Shown: piece after piece, positions 5,977 through 15,058 of the stretch
Position numbering within the stretch: the first letter of the stretch is position 1
How the letters are laid out: each line of letters begins with the position of its first letter
NCBI GenBank assembly: GCA_050330855.1
Contig: JBHJNL010000061.1
Coordinates: 1-17,644 of the forward strand
Direction of reading: 5' to 3'
DNA: 17,644 nucleotides
From: RCC1774 sp050330855
GTDB lineage: Bacteria; Cyanobacteriota; Cyanobacteriia; Thermosynechococcales; Thermosynechococcaceae
Made by a program: the position numbers and the translations under genes
The notes under the pieces: generated by a model
The model's database searches: none
What the model was told of the DNA's origin: nothing
What the model saw: only the letters and a program-made list of their open reading frames with translations

Positions 5977-7482
5977 ATGACCAGCTTAAACGCTCAAGAA
6001 CTCACTGACCCAACCGACCATTACGATCCCCTTGATCTTTTGGCAGACGATAAACCCGAAGAAGCCTGTGGTGTGTTTGGGGTATACACCTCCAGCCATG
6101 AGGCGTCTAAGCTGGTGTATTTTGGGCTATTTGCCCTCCAGCATCGGGGGCAAGAGTCCGCCGGCATCGCCACCTTCCAAGGAGATGCGGTGCACGTCCA
6201 TAAAGATATGGGTCTGGTCACTCAGGTCTTTGATGAGCCAATTCTTGAAAAACTTCCTGGCGATATCGCCGTCGGCCATACCCGATACTCCACCACTGGC
6301 TCTAGCCGAGTCGCCAATGCTCAACCCGTTATCGTGAAGACGCGCCTAGGCACCTTAGCCTTGGCCCACAACGGCAACCTTGTCAATACATCAGTATTGC
6401 GAGAACAGGTTTTAGCGCAAAACTGGTTGCTAGAAACCACCACTGACTCTGAGGTAATTGCCTATGCGATCGCCCAAGAAATCTCGACTGGCAAAGATTG
6501 GCTTGACAGTGCCATTGCCGCCTGCCAAACCTGCGAAGGTGCCTTTAGTCTGGTGATTGGCACCCCCAAGGGCATTATGGGCGTGCGTGACCCCCACGGT
6601 ATTCGACCGCTGGTATTAGGAATTTTGCCCAACACCGATGACCCTACCAAACCTCAGTATGTGCTGGCCTCTGAGACCTGTGCCCTAGACATTATCGGGG
6701 CGGAGTACCTGAGAGACGTCGAACCGGGTGAACTGGTCTGGATTACAGAGGAGGGTCTGGCCTCATTTCACTGGAGCCAACGACCGGAGCCAAAGCTGTG
6801 CGTGTTTGAGATGATTTATTTTGCTCGCCCTGACAGTCAGATGCATGGCGAAAGTCTCTATAGCTATCGGCTACGACTCGGTGAATATCTAGCCAAAGAA
6901 TCTCCCGTTGATGCGGATCTGGTGATCGCTGTACCCGACTCCGGCATTCCTGCTGCCATTGGTTTCTCCCAGGTGAGTAAGATCCCCTATGCCGAAGGGT
7001 TAATCAAAAACCGCTATGTGGGCCGCACGTTTATTCAGCCCACCCAAGCCATGCGAGAGCAGGGCATCAAAATGAAGCTCAATCCGCTTCGAGACGTGCT
7101 TGAAGGCAAGCGCATCGTCATTGTGGATGACTCCATTGTGCGAGGCACCACCAGCCGCAAAATTGTCCAAGCCCTCAAAGATGCCGGGGCCACTGAGGTT
7201 CATATGCGGGTCTCTTCTCCTCCTGTGACCCATCCTTGCTTTTACGGTATTGACACCGACAACCAAGACCAATTGATTGCAGCCACCAAGTCCGTGCAAG
7301 ACATTGCAGATCAGATTGGCGTCGATTCACTGGCCTTTTTAAGACGGGAGAGTATGCTCACCGCTGCTCAAGATAGCGATTCTCATTTTTGCTCTGCCTG
7401 CTTTACCGGCGATTACCCCATCACGATTCCCGATCATCTTAGAGACTCTAAGCTCCTCTTAGAGCCGGTCGTTTCGTCTTAG
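5977..7482 (+). CDS. purF: Amidophosphoribosyltransferase
   Basis: PurF catalyses the first committed step of de novo purine synthesis: PRPP plus glutamine gives phosphoribosylamine. From the ATG at 5977 it has 501 residues. A 30-residue leader precedes CGVFGVY; Cys31 is the glutaminase nucleophile, and by family knowledge the leader is a propeptide removed to expose it. The glutaminase domain shows QHRGQESAGIA, GHTRYSTTG and HNGNLVNT. The phosphoribosyltransferase half carries the PRPP loop IVIVDDSIVRGTTS (about 380-393). Cysteines at about 275, 421, 472 and 475 (the last two in CSACFTGDYP) match the [4Fe-4S] ligands of the B. subtilis-type enzyme, which is oxygen-sensitive. A GTG at 5971 is a possible alternative start with AGGTGG closer to it. 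The SpoIIM-family gene follows after 4 bases. Confidence 0.97.
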   Translation: MTSLNAQELTDPTDHYDPLDLLADDKPEEACGVFGVYTSSHEASKLVYFGLFALQHRGQESAGIATFQGDAVHVHKDMGLVTQVFDEPILEKLPGDIAVGHTRYSTTGSSRVANAQPVIVKTRLGTLALAHNGNLVNTSVLREQVLAQNWLLETTTDSEVIAYAIAQEISTGKDWLDSAIAACQTCEGAFSLVIGTPKGIMGVRDPHGIRPLVLGILPNTDDPTKPQYVLASETCALDIIGAEYLRDVEPGELVWITEEGLASFHWSQRPEPKLCVFEMIYFARPDSQMHGESLYSYRLRLGEYLAKESPVDADLVIAVPDSGIPAAIGFSQVSKIPYAEGLIKNRYVGRTFIQPTQAMREQGIKMKLNPLRDVLEGKRIVIVDDSIVRGTTSRKIVQALKDAGATEVHMRVSSPPVTHPCFYGIDTDNQDQLIAATKSVQDIADQIGVDSLAFLRRESMLTAAQDSDSHFCSACFTGDYPITIPDHLRDSKLLLEPVVSS

Positions 7483-7486
7483 GTTC

Positions 7487-8455
7487 ATGGATATTCAGCG
7501 ATGGCTAGCCCGCCAAGAGCCTCGGTGGCAAAGACTGGAGGGGTTGCTGCAGCAGGCGGAGTCTAAAAGCTTAAAAAAATTATCGGCTCAAGAAGTCCAG
7601 GAGCTGAGCGGTTTGTATCGCCTAGTGGCCTCTGACTTGGCGCGGGCCAAGGCGCGACAGGTGGGGCCAGCCATTACTGAGAAGCTACAGGGGCTAACCC
7701 GGCGAGGCTATGCCCAAATTTATCAGGGCGGTCGCCGCCAAGAGTGGCGAAAAATTATTGATTTTATTTTGTGGGGCTTCCCTAAAATTGTGCAGGAGAC
7801 CTGGATCCAGATCGCGATTGCCACTTCGATTTTTTTGATCGGTGGGTTAATGGGGTGGTGGTATACCTGGCGCGATCCGGCTTTTATGCAGGTCATTATT
7901 CCGCCGCACATTATTGATTTAGTTCAAGAGAGGGGTGAGCTGTGGATGGGGTCGATTGTGGGGTCTGAGCCACTGGCCTCTAGCTCGATTACGCAAAATA
8001 ACATCAGCGTCACCTTTGCTACCTTTGCCGGCGGCATTCTAGGGGGGGTATGGACTAGCTTTATTCTGTGGACTAACGGGTTGAGTATTGGTGCGATCGC
8101 AACCCTAGTCGGTCAAAATAACCTTGCTTACCCTTTTTGGGCCTTTGTTTTCCCCCACGGCTCCCTAGAGCTACCGGCCATCTTTATCTCAGGCGGTGCC
8201 GGATTGTGTATCGCCCAAGGACTGCTCTTCCCTGGACAAAACAAACGTCTAGACGCCATTAAAATAGGGGGCAGTAGGGCCATTCAGCTCATGTTTGGGG
8301 TCGTGCCGATGTTAGTGATTGCGGGTGCTATTGAGGGCTTTTTCTCACCCTCACCCCTGGTACCCTCTGCCGCCAAATATCTGGTGGGTTTATCCATTTT
8401 CTTTGGATTGATCCTCTATCTTCGTCGCCAACCTCAATCATCCCCTCAGCCCTAG
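7487..8455 (+). CDS. SpoIIM (stage II sporulation protein M) family membrane protein
   Basis: The protein has 322 residues. The first 90 are charged, helical and cytosolic. After that come about five membrane segments, near residues 107-127, 173-208, 215-250 (hairpin-like), 263-284 and 295-312. The motif HGSLELPAIFISGGAG (224-239) is the hallmark of the SpoIIM/DUF95 family. In Bacillus, SpoIIM acts in engulfment with SpoIIP and SpoIID; cyanobacteria do not sporulate and the homologue's role there is not settled. Its ATG lies 4 bases after the purF stop, and that stop (TAG) is part of the sequence TTAGG that would serve as ribosome binding site, so translation is probably coupled to purF. It converges on the kinase gene with only 19 bases between the two stop codons. 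Confidence 0.88.
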   Translation: MDIQRWLARQEPRWQRLEGLLQQAESKSLKKLSAQEVQELSGLYRLVASDLARAKARQVGPAITEKLQGLTRRGYAQIYQGGRRQEWRKIIDFILWGFPKIVQETWIQIAIATSIFLIGGLMGWWYTWRDPAFMQVIIPPHIIDLVQERGELWMGSIVGSEPLASSSITQNNISVTFATFAGGILGGVWTSFILWTNGLSIGAIATLVGQNNLAYPFWAFVFPHGSLELPAIFISGGAGLCIAQGLLFPGQNKRLDAIKIGGSRAIQLMFGVVPMLVIAGAIEGFFSPSPLVPSAAKYLVGLSIFFGLILYLRRQPQSSPQP

Positions 8456-8474
8456 TCTCGTCCCTGCAGAGGGT

Positions 8475-10127
8475 TTAGCTGACGGTCACCGTTTTGGGCA
8501 AGATAATGATGAAGGTAGTCCCCTTGTTGACGGTACTTTCTACGGTGATGGTGCCCTGCAGCCGCTGTGTGACAAGGTTATAAACCAGGTGCAGCCCTAA
8601 GCCACTGCCGCCTTTATGGTGGGTTGTTGTGAAAAAGGGTTCAAAGATTTTCTCGATGGGGTCAGCACAGATGCCGGTGCCATCGTCGCTATATTCTAAT
8701 CGGCATTGATCTTGCTGTTGACTCACCGTAATGCTGACATAGCCTGGGCAGTCTTCTTGAAAGGCATGGGTGAGGGAATTCACCATTAAATTCGTGATGA
8801 CTTGCGACAGAGCGCCGGGGTAGCTATGAAGCCGCAGCGTATCGTCACCCAGCACGGCGACCCGATGGAGCGTTTGATTAAGCTGCGGTGAAAGGTTTGT
8901 AATCACTTCCTTGAGGTAAGACTTCACCCGAAAGGTGCGGTCCTTGAGACTGCTTTGATCAACGGCGACCTGTTTAAAGCTCTGCACTAATTCCCCAGCA
9001 CGATTGAGATTATCGAAAATTAAGTGACTGGCTTCTGCGGCAACCTCTAAATAGCCTTGGAAGTCAGATTCAGTAAGTGTCCCTTGGCGAAAATGGGATG
9101 AGATGCCAGAGGTTGCATTCTCTAAGGTTGAAGCCATCATGATGGCGGTTCCCACGGGCGTATTAATTTCGTGGGCAACCCCGGCGACCAAATTGCCTAG
9201 AGCTGCCATTTTTGCCGATTGAATCAATTGTTCTTGGGTCTCTTTAAGAGTGTCAAGGGCTTGAGAAAGTTCCTGGGTCCGATCTGCCAGCTTCTGCTCA
9301 GCGACTTTGCGTTTGGTGATGTCTTCCCCGGTGACGAGCATATACGGGGAGCCATCAAGCTGAATGACTTCAACAAATAAGATGACGTCTATGATCTCCC
9401 CAGATTTTGCACGCAGAGACGTCTCTAACCCACGCACAAAGCCGTGAGCCTGCAACTGCTCCATCATCACACCTCTATCGTCTAAGTCAACCCAAAGGTT
9501 GAGGTCTAGAACCGTGTGGCCCAAGACCTCCTCTTGGCTGAAGCCTGTTTGTTGCAGAAATTCTCGGTTCGCATCTAAATATTGTCCCTCTGGAATGGAG
9601 ATTATTGTGATGGGCAAGGGACTGTTGTGAAACGCTTGGGAAAATTTCTCTTCAGATTCTTTGAGAGCTGTTGCGGTGCTTTGATACTGTCCCAGCAGAT
9701 ACTGCTGCACCTTATTTTGTTCAGAAAGCTGATTTTGGAGCGATCGCAACTGCACTTGGCTACCAATCCGGGCGATCAGTTCCCCCGTTTTCACCGGCTT
9801 AGTAATGTAATCCACCCCACCGAGGGCAAAGCCCTTCACAATATCGATGGCATCATCTAAGACCGTCAGAAAAATGACCGGCACCTCTCTGGTTTTCTCG
9901 TCCGCTTTCAAGCGTCGGCACACCTCATAACCATCTAGCTCTGGCATTTTGATATCTAGCAAAATCAGATCCGGCGGGTCGAGTCGGGCCGCGGTGAGGG
10001 CCATGGCCCCATCCGTCACGGGTCGCACCTGATACCCATGCTCTGTCAGTATTTTTTGGAGGAGTCGCAGATTGGCGGGGGTATCGTCAATGACCAAAAT
10101 GTTTGCAGCAGGGGCGGTCGGATTCAT
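8475..10127 (-). CDS. Receiver-PAS-histidine kinase
   Basis: This soluble 550-residue protein starts with a receiver domain (about 8-125): acidic pocket IDD at 13-15, phosphoacceptor Asp58 in LLDIKMPELDG and Lys110. A coiled coil (about 125-165) leads to a PAS domain (160-275) ending in GEDITKRKVAEQ. A second coiled coil precedes the dimerisation/phosphoacceptor segment AALGNLVAGVAHEINTPVG with His319. The ATPase domain shows the N-box (ITNLMVNSLTHAF, 444-456), DDGTGI (481-486), FEPFFTT and GSGLGLHLV. There is no membrane segment, so input comes from the receiver or a PAS ligand. It overlaps the preceding hybrid kinase gene by 4 bases (ATGA), indicating translational coupling. The receiver may accept phosphate from that partner. 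The signal is unknown. Confidence 0.93.
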   Translation of the reverse strand: MNPTAPAANILVIDDTPANLRLLQKILTEHGYQVRPVTDGAMALTAARLDPPDLILLDIKMPELDGYEVCRRLKADEKTREVPVIFLTVLDDAIDIVKGFALGGVDYITKPVKTGELIARIGSQVQLRSLQNQLSEQNKVQQYLLGQYQSTATALKESEEKFSQAFHNSPLPITIISIPEGQYLDANREFLQQTGFSQEEVLGHTVLDLNLWVDLDDRGVMMEQLQAHGFVRGLETSLRAKSGEIIDVILFVEVIQLDGSPYMLVTGEDITKRKVAEQKLADRTQELSQALDTLKETQEQLIQSAKMAALGNLVAGVAHEINTPVGTAIMMASTLENATSGISSHFRQGTLTESDFQGYLEVAAEASHLIFDNLNRAGELVQSFKQVAVDQSSLKDRTFRVKSYLKEVITNLSPQLNQTLHRVAVLGDDTLRLHSYPGALSQVITNLMVNSLTHAFQEDCPGYVSITVSQQQDQCRLEYSDDGTGICADPIEKIFEPFFTTTHHKGGSGLGLHLVYNLVTQRLQGTITVESTVNKGTTFIIILPKTVTVS

Positions 10128-13100
10128 TTCGTCTCCTTTGCCACGTCAATTGCCTGCAAGATTTGGTCATAGTGATAGTGATGAACGGCACGGGCGAGCT
10201 GTGCGGCCAAGTCAGCATCAATGCTAGAAATATCGTCAATCAGCGTTAAGATCTGGTCCCACTGGAGGCGTAAGGTGGCATGCTCTAGATCGGCAAGCCA
10301 TTGAGGAGATAACCTTGCCAAGGTAGAATCATCTAATAGTAGCGCTGGTGGAGCCTGAGCGGCAGAGGCTTGTGTATCGTCATAGCTCTCATCGTCATAG
10401 ATCTCATCATCATAGATATAGCGCACCCCAATCTGCTCGGCCATCATTGTAAAAACCTGCATTTCATGGAATGGCTTTTGCATAAACGCATCACAGCCAG
10501 CAGTCAGCGCTGCTCTCTGCTCTTCTTTCAAATGACTGGCAGAAAGAGCAACGATTTTAGGGGATAGAGCGGCGGCATTTTGGGTGGCGCGGATTTGCTT
10601 TGTTGCTTCAAACCCATCCAGCACGGGCATTCGCACATCCATCCAAATGAGGTGTGGGTGCCAGTCTTGGCAGCATTGAATGGCCTCTAGTCCATGACTT
10701 GCTTCCCTCAGTTCAAACCCCAGTGGCTCTAAAAGTTTCACCAACAGTCTGCGATTATCATCATTGTCATCTACGATCAAGAGTCGATAGCGAGGTTGAC
10801 CTGCAGCGAGGGCAAGAATGCGACGATCAGGGCGCTGGGTCTGGGCGGTCTGGGCGGTCTGGGCCTGAATCGTAAAGGTAACAACGGTTCCTTGAGTTAA
10901 CCAGGCTTCTGGGTGGTAATCTATTGCCTTGTCTGTTGTTGAAGCCACTGAGCCATGCCGCTGACGACTGCTGAGTATCATATCGCCCCCCATGAGTTCG
11001 GTAAACTTACAACTGATGGGCAAACCTAACCCGGTGCCCTCGAAGGAATCGTATCCAGATTGGGTTTGGACAAAGGCCTCAAAGACCTGGCCTAGCTCTT
11101 GGGCCGCAATGCCGACGCCAGTATCTTCAATATCGAAGCGGAGGGTGAGGGCTGACGGATTCCCTTGAATACTCTCTACGTTGGTCGGCTCCGTGTTGAT
11201 AGGCTCCGTCTTCACCCGCAGCGTGACGCTCCCGGCTTGAGTGAACTTGATGGCGTTACTGAGCAAGTTGATGAGAATCTGCCGCAGCTTCCCTTGATCG
11301 GCATAGAGATATTGCGGTAGCTCGCGGCAATAGTCAAAGTTTAGCTGAAGTTGCTGGGTCTCAGCCTGGAGCTGAAACATTGAGTGCAGGTCATCAAGCA
11401 AATAATGAAGATCAAAATCGGTGGGGCTAAGGGTGGCGCGACCGGCTTCAATTTTTGACAGGTCAAGCACGTCATTAATCAGATTCAACAGGTGTTCGCC
11501 ACTACGGGTAATAATGCCGGCATTGTCTTGATGCTCAGATGAAAGCGTATTGCTGCGGGTCATCAATTGGGCAAAACCCAGGATGGCATTGAGGGGAGAG
11601 CGCAGCTCATGGCTCATATTGGCAAGGAATATACTCTTGGCCTGATTGGCAACTTCTGCGTCTTCTTTTGCGGTTGTGAGGCTCACTTCTGCCTGATGAC
11701 GGCGCTGTGCCATGGCAATCATCTGACCGACGCGTCTCAATAAGGTGATGTCTTCAGAGCGCCATTGCTTCAGGGCATTGATGGTATCTAGCCCCATAAA
11801 GCCGACGACGCGACCGGCATCCATCATGGGCACATCTAAGAGAGATTGAACACCTTGGCGCTCAAGTTCGATTTTCTCAGCGATCGCCTCCGGGGGCATA
11901 TTGGCAACGTTAAGCACTTGGAATGGCTCACCCTGCAGCAGCTTTTGGGCAAACCAAGGAAAGTCTTCGGCCTTCATTTTTTGACGCTCAGCAAAAAATG
12001 AGGGGGTACCCTCGGCGCACCATTCGTAGGTCATGCCAAATTGATCCTGGTCATAGACTCTAAAAATACAGGCGCGATCGCACCCCATAAACGCTCCAAT
12101 TTTCTGCAGTGCAAACCCAATGGCAGTATCGATATCTTGGTCTAGCAACGCTCGCGAAATAGTACTGCACAGATGGTCTATTTCAGCACGATGTTGAATG
12201 ACCGATTGAGCCTGTTTGCGATCGCAAATCTCCTGTTCTAATTCCTGGGTTCGTTCTTTGACCTTAGATTCTAATGAATGCGAATACTCTTCAAGCTGAG
12301 CGTAGGACTGCTGCAGTTCTTGACTCATCTCGTTGAAGGTCTGAGCCATCGTATCAAGCTCTTTGATTTGAGACCCTGCAACATTTTGATTGAGGTGTCC
12401 CTGGGCAATCTCTCGGCTGGCTTGAGAGAGCCTTGACATAGCAGAGCTAATTCTTTGGGCCACCGCCACCGCCAATAAAATTGCTAAACCCAGCACTCCC
12501 AGCGACAGCAGCAGCGTCAGGCGAGCATTGGCATGAATGGACCCTGTAAAATCTGATTCCGGCACCACCACCACGACCAGCCAGTCCAACCCATAGGCAT
12601 CAGAGAAAGGACGAACCTGGACGAGCTGACGTTCACCGGCTTTTCTAAAACTGAAAGATTGGGACGTCTTTATACTCCTAAAGTTATCAAACCGCTGTTT
12701 TAGAGACTGCCCCGTTGCCTGAACCAGGGGATTTTGACTCTCGCTGATCTGTTGGGGTTGGTTCTTGACGTTCAAGGAAGCGTTTTTGTCAGAGCCGGCA
12801 ACGAAGCGCCCATCTCGATCAAAGATAAACGCCTCTCCCGACTTGCTAATCACTAAGCGAGTTAGAAAGCGATTAATATCCAACACCGTGAAATCTGCGG
12901 CGATCACGCCTAACAATGTTTTGCCGTCTTGGCTGTAGTAAGGACGAACAAAACCTTTTCCTAAAATACCGGACGGCATCACATACTCGTAAACGTCAGT
13001 CCATTGAGCTTGACCTGTTGCTCCTGCCCGATACCAGACAGTAGGCCTTGGATCATAGGGAATTTTCCTCTCTATAATCACTGGATTTACGGGATGATTA

Positions 13101-13552
13101 GCCCTGAAATATTTAAATATTTTAGGGCGCTGACCCTCGACAAAAGTGATTTTATCTGGAGCACGGTCAGACTGGCTTAGCTCTATATAATCCCCAGCCA
13201 GATTGCCAAAATAAAGATAGGTTAAGGAATCAAATATTTTCCCTTGATCAAATAGATAGGTGCGCCAACCTTGCTCATTATTCGCATTGAGATCCCCTCG
13301 CTGTAGAGACTGTAGGGCAAGCTCGGTCGCCAGAGCTGGGGCATCAGTGTAGTGCTGTAGACGCTCTTCAATACGATCACCAACCCGCTGCTGGAGCTGC
13401 ATTGCCAGTTGTTCAACAGCCTGCTTTTCATTTCTCCAGGACAGGTATTCCACCAGCCCCACAGTACCGACTAAGGGCAAAACAAAACCGACGATCAAAA
13501 CTCGCCTGAGTGGAGGTTTCTTCAAAAAACCTAGAGACCAGAGATCGTGCAT
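10124..13552 (-). CDS. Cache-HAMP-GAF hybrid histidine kinase with C-terminal receiver
   Basis: This large 1142-residue membrane sensor has a membrane helix at about 17-36, an extracytoplasmic Cache-type ligand-binding region to about 340 and a second helix at about 345-366. HAMP follows (367-415), then a coiled coil (415-450) and a GAF domain (455-615). The kinase core has FLANMSHELRSPLNAILGF with His648, NLLSNAIKF (762-770), DTGVGI (810-815) and GTGLGLPIS (839-847). The receiver at 922-1040 has acidic residues in LLIVDDNDDN, Asp972 and Lys1026. The C-terminus (1075-1140) is a helical tail (LSPQWLADLEHA) seen in many cyanobacterial hybrid kinases, with no clear Hpt phosphohistidine motif. 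An insertion of about 20 residues lies late in the ATPase domain (about 864-885). The start is 28 bases downstream of the preceding kinase gene. Confidence 0.94.
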   Translation of the reverse strand: MHDLWSLGFLKKPPLRRVLIVGFVLPLVGTVGLVEYLSWRNEKQAVEQLAMQLQQRVGDRIEERLQHYTDAPALATELALQSLQRGDLNANNEQGWRTYLFDQGKIFDSLTYLYFGNLAGDYIELSQSDRAPDKITFVEGQRPKIFKYFRANHPVNPVIIERKIPYDPRPTVWYRAGATGQAQWTDVYEYVMPSGILGKGFVRPYYSQDGKTLLGVIAADFTVLDINRFLTRLVISKSGEAFIFDRDGRFVAGSDKNASLNVKNQPQQISESQNPLVQATGQSLKQRFDNFRSIKTSQSFSFRKAGERQLVQVRPFSDAYGLDWLVVVVVPESDFTGSIHANARLTLLLSLGVLGLAILLAVAVAQRISSAMSRLSQASREIAQGHLNQNVAGSQIKELDTMAQTFNEMSQELQQSYAQLEEYSHSLESKVKERTQELEQEICDRKQAQSVIQHRAEIDHLCSTISRALLDQDIDTAIGFALQKIGAFMGCDRACIFRVYDQDQFGMTYEWCAEGTPSFFAERQKMKAEDFPWFAQKLLQGEPFQVLNVANMPPEAIAEKIELERQGVQSLLDVPMMDAGRVVGFMGLDTINALKQWRSEDITLLRRVGQMIAMAQRRHQAEVSLTTAKEDAEVANQAKSIFLANMSHELRSPLNAILGFAQLMTRSNTLSSEHQDNAGIITRSGEHLLNLINDVLDLSKIEAGRATLSPTDFDLHYLLDDLHSMFQLQAETQQLQLNFDYCRELPQYLYADQGKLRQILINLLSNAIKFTQAGSVTLRVKTEPINTEPTNVESIQGNPSALTLRFDIEDTGVGIAAQELGQVFEAFVQTQSGYDSFEGTGLGLPISCKFTELMGGDMILSSRQRHGSVASTTDKAIDYHPEAWLTQGTVVTFTIQAQTAQTAQTQRPDRRILALAAGQPRYRLLIVDDNDDNRRLLVKLLEPLGFELREASHGLEAIQCCQDWHPHLIWMDVRMPVLDGFEATKQIRATQNAAALSPKIVALSASHLKEEQRAALTAGCDAFMQKPFHEMQVFTMMAEQIGVRYIYDDEIYDDESYDDTQASAAQAPPALLLDDSTLARLSPQWLADLEHATLRLQWDQILTLIDDISSIDADLAAQLARAVHHYHYDQILQAIDVAKETK
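12215..12228. repeat. Extended HIP1 palindrome
   Basis: TTTGCGATCGCAAA is a perfect 14-base palindrome built on the cyanobacterial octamer GCGATCGC, inside the hybrid kinase gene. The same 14-mer recurs at 15027-15040. Other octamer copies start at 1272, 2329, 3429, 4667, 6466, 8093, 9740, 11880, 12074, 14112, 15101, 15342 and 16468. Confidence 0.75.
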
Positions 13553-13580
13553 TGTCGGTTTGGGTTGATTCTTTTGAGCA

Positions 13581-14930
13581 TTATGGGGTCTTTAGCACCG
13601 CTGGCAAGGTAAAGCAAAATTGAGACCCTTTACCAAGCTGACTATCAATGCGAATGGTGCCACCGTGGGCTTCGATGATTTGGCGACAAATGTAAAGCCC
13701 AATGCCCAAACCACGGGTGGGACACACATTACCACGCTGGTATAGTTCAAACAGGTCGTTGAGTTGAGCATCGTCAATGCCCACGCCGTTGTCGGTGATG
13801 GAGCAGTGGATGAGGTTTGGGGACTCTGAGGCGACCTTAACGCAAACTTCAGTCTCTGGCGGGTTGTACTTGATCACATTGGCGAGCAGATTCTCGAACA
13901 CACGCCAAAGCTGGTTGCAATCGCCATTGACCCTCGCTGGTTCGGATGGAATTTCATAAACCACCGTCATCCTTTTTTTAGCAAAGTTAGGCTCCCATTC
14001 TGCTGCGATCTGCTGCAGCATCACCGCCAGTTCAAAGGGCTGCGGATCAAGGGCAACCCCCCAGACATCAACCTCATGGGCCTCAATGAGCGATTCAATC
14101 ATTTTGAGCTGGCGATCGCATCCTGCCTGCATTCGCTTTAACACAGTGGTCTGAATTTGTATCGATGGAGCAGCGTCGCCGCCCCCGACACGATGGAGCA
14201 AGCTGTTGAGAAGGGTTGCCGTCCCAATCACAGGGTTCCGCAAATCGTGGGTGAGGGCATGGATATAGACGCGCAGGGCATCCTTTGCCTTAATCCGTTC
14301 TTCAATTTCATGGGCAAGCTGATCATTTTTGTGTTCTAGCTCTATCGTTCGTGCTGATACGAGTGTTTCTAGGTTGTGGTTGAAATCTTGTAGGGTTTGA
14401 TTGACCTGGGCCAGTTCGGTTTGACTTTGCTGAAGGGCAAGCAAATCGCGGTAAGAGCGCAGGCCTGAAACCAGAGTTGTAAACAGCTTTTGTTGGGTGA
14501 ATTCTAGCTTCGTTTTGTAGTCGTTAATGTCATAGGCAATCACGACCTCTTCTTCAGGTACCTGACCCGGCTGACCCGTTCGCAAAATAATCCGCACCAG
14601 CTTATTCTGCTCGATCTCTCGAATATATTGGGCTACCCCCAAGCCTGCATCTTGGGTCTCCATAATCACATCGAGCAATATTAGGGCCGTATCAGGATGC
14701 AGGCCAATTAGATCTTTGGCTTCTTGAGCAGAATAGGCTGAAATAAAGTCTAGTTTTTTACTTTCAAAAGAGAAAAACTTAAGGGCGACTTTGGTTGCCT
14801 GATGAATAGAGTGATCATCATCCACCAACATGACTTTCCAGGTGGTATCTGGCGACGAAGACTTGAGAGGTTCCTCTGCAAAAGTCAGCGGCGTGGGCGG
14901 ACGGGGACTCAATACATTGGTGTTAGTCAT
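13581..14930 (-). CDS. Receiver-histidine kinase
   Basis: This soluble 449-residue protein has an N-terminal receiver at about 30-160: acidic pocket LVDDD (35-39) and phosphoacceptor Asp87 in LLDVIMETQDAGLG. The METxDAGL variant with RIILRTGQPGQVPE downstream is the receiver type otherwise found with DUF3369 regulators. A long coiled coil (about 160-220) joins it to a kinase core with His228 in IHALTHDLRNPVIG, an N-box around 346-354 (ENLLANVIK), DNGVGI (380-385) and RGLGIGLYIC (406-415). There is no membrane segment or separate sensor domain, so it probably works downstream of another kinase. No clear Shine-Dalgarno precedes ATG 14930. It lies 28 bases before the hybrid kinase gene and 128 bases after the response regulator gene, all on one strand. 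Confidence 0.92.
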   Translation of the reverse strand: MTNTNVLSPRPPTPLTFAEEPLKSSSPDTTWKVMLVDDDHSIHQATKVALKFFSFESKKLDFISAYSAQEAKDLIGLHPDTALILLDVIMETQDAGLGVAQYIREIEQNKLVRIILRTGQPGQVPEEEVVIAYDINDYKTKLEFTQQKLFTTLVSGLRSYRDLLALQQSQTELAQVNQTLQDFNHNLETLVSARTIELEHKNDQLAHEIEERIKAKDALRVYIHALTHDLRNPVIGTATLLNSLLHRVGGGDAAPSIQIQTTVLKRMQAGCDRQLKMIESLIEAHEVDVWGVALDPQPFELAVMLQQIAAEWEPNFAKKRMTVVYEIPSEPARVNGDCNQLWRVFENLLANVIKYNPPETEVCVKVASESPNLIHCSITDNGVGIDDAQLNDLFELYQRGNVCPTRGLGIGLYICRQIIEAHGGTIRIDSQLGKGSQFCFTLPAVLKTP

Positions 14931-15026
14931 AGGTTGTAAAGGTTGTGATCACCGCCCCCCGTCAATGAGACGAGAATACGACTTTAGAATCATAATGATC
15001 AAAAGCCATTGCCATAAGTTTAGCGT

Positions 15027-15040
15027 TTTGCGATCGCAAA
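15027..15040. repeat. Extended HIP1 palindrome
   Basis: TTTGCGATCGCAAA, identical to the 14-mer at 12215-12228, lies in the 128-base spacer between the response regulator and the receiver-kinase gene. In a spacer it could double as a protein-binding site, but HIP1 sites are so common here that chance placement is likely. Confidence 0.7.
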
Positions 15041-15058
15041 TCTACTGGGGGATTCGGC

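Noticed and set aside
5957..5977. Leader peptide MQVVRC whose stop overlaps the purF ATG
   Set aside because: It has no ribosome binding site and is only six codons; the overlap is probably chance.
8456..8474. Bidirectional terminator between the convergent SpoIIM and kinase genes
   Set aside because: The 19-base spacer has no stem with a T-run.
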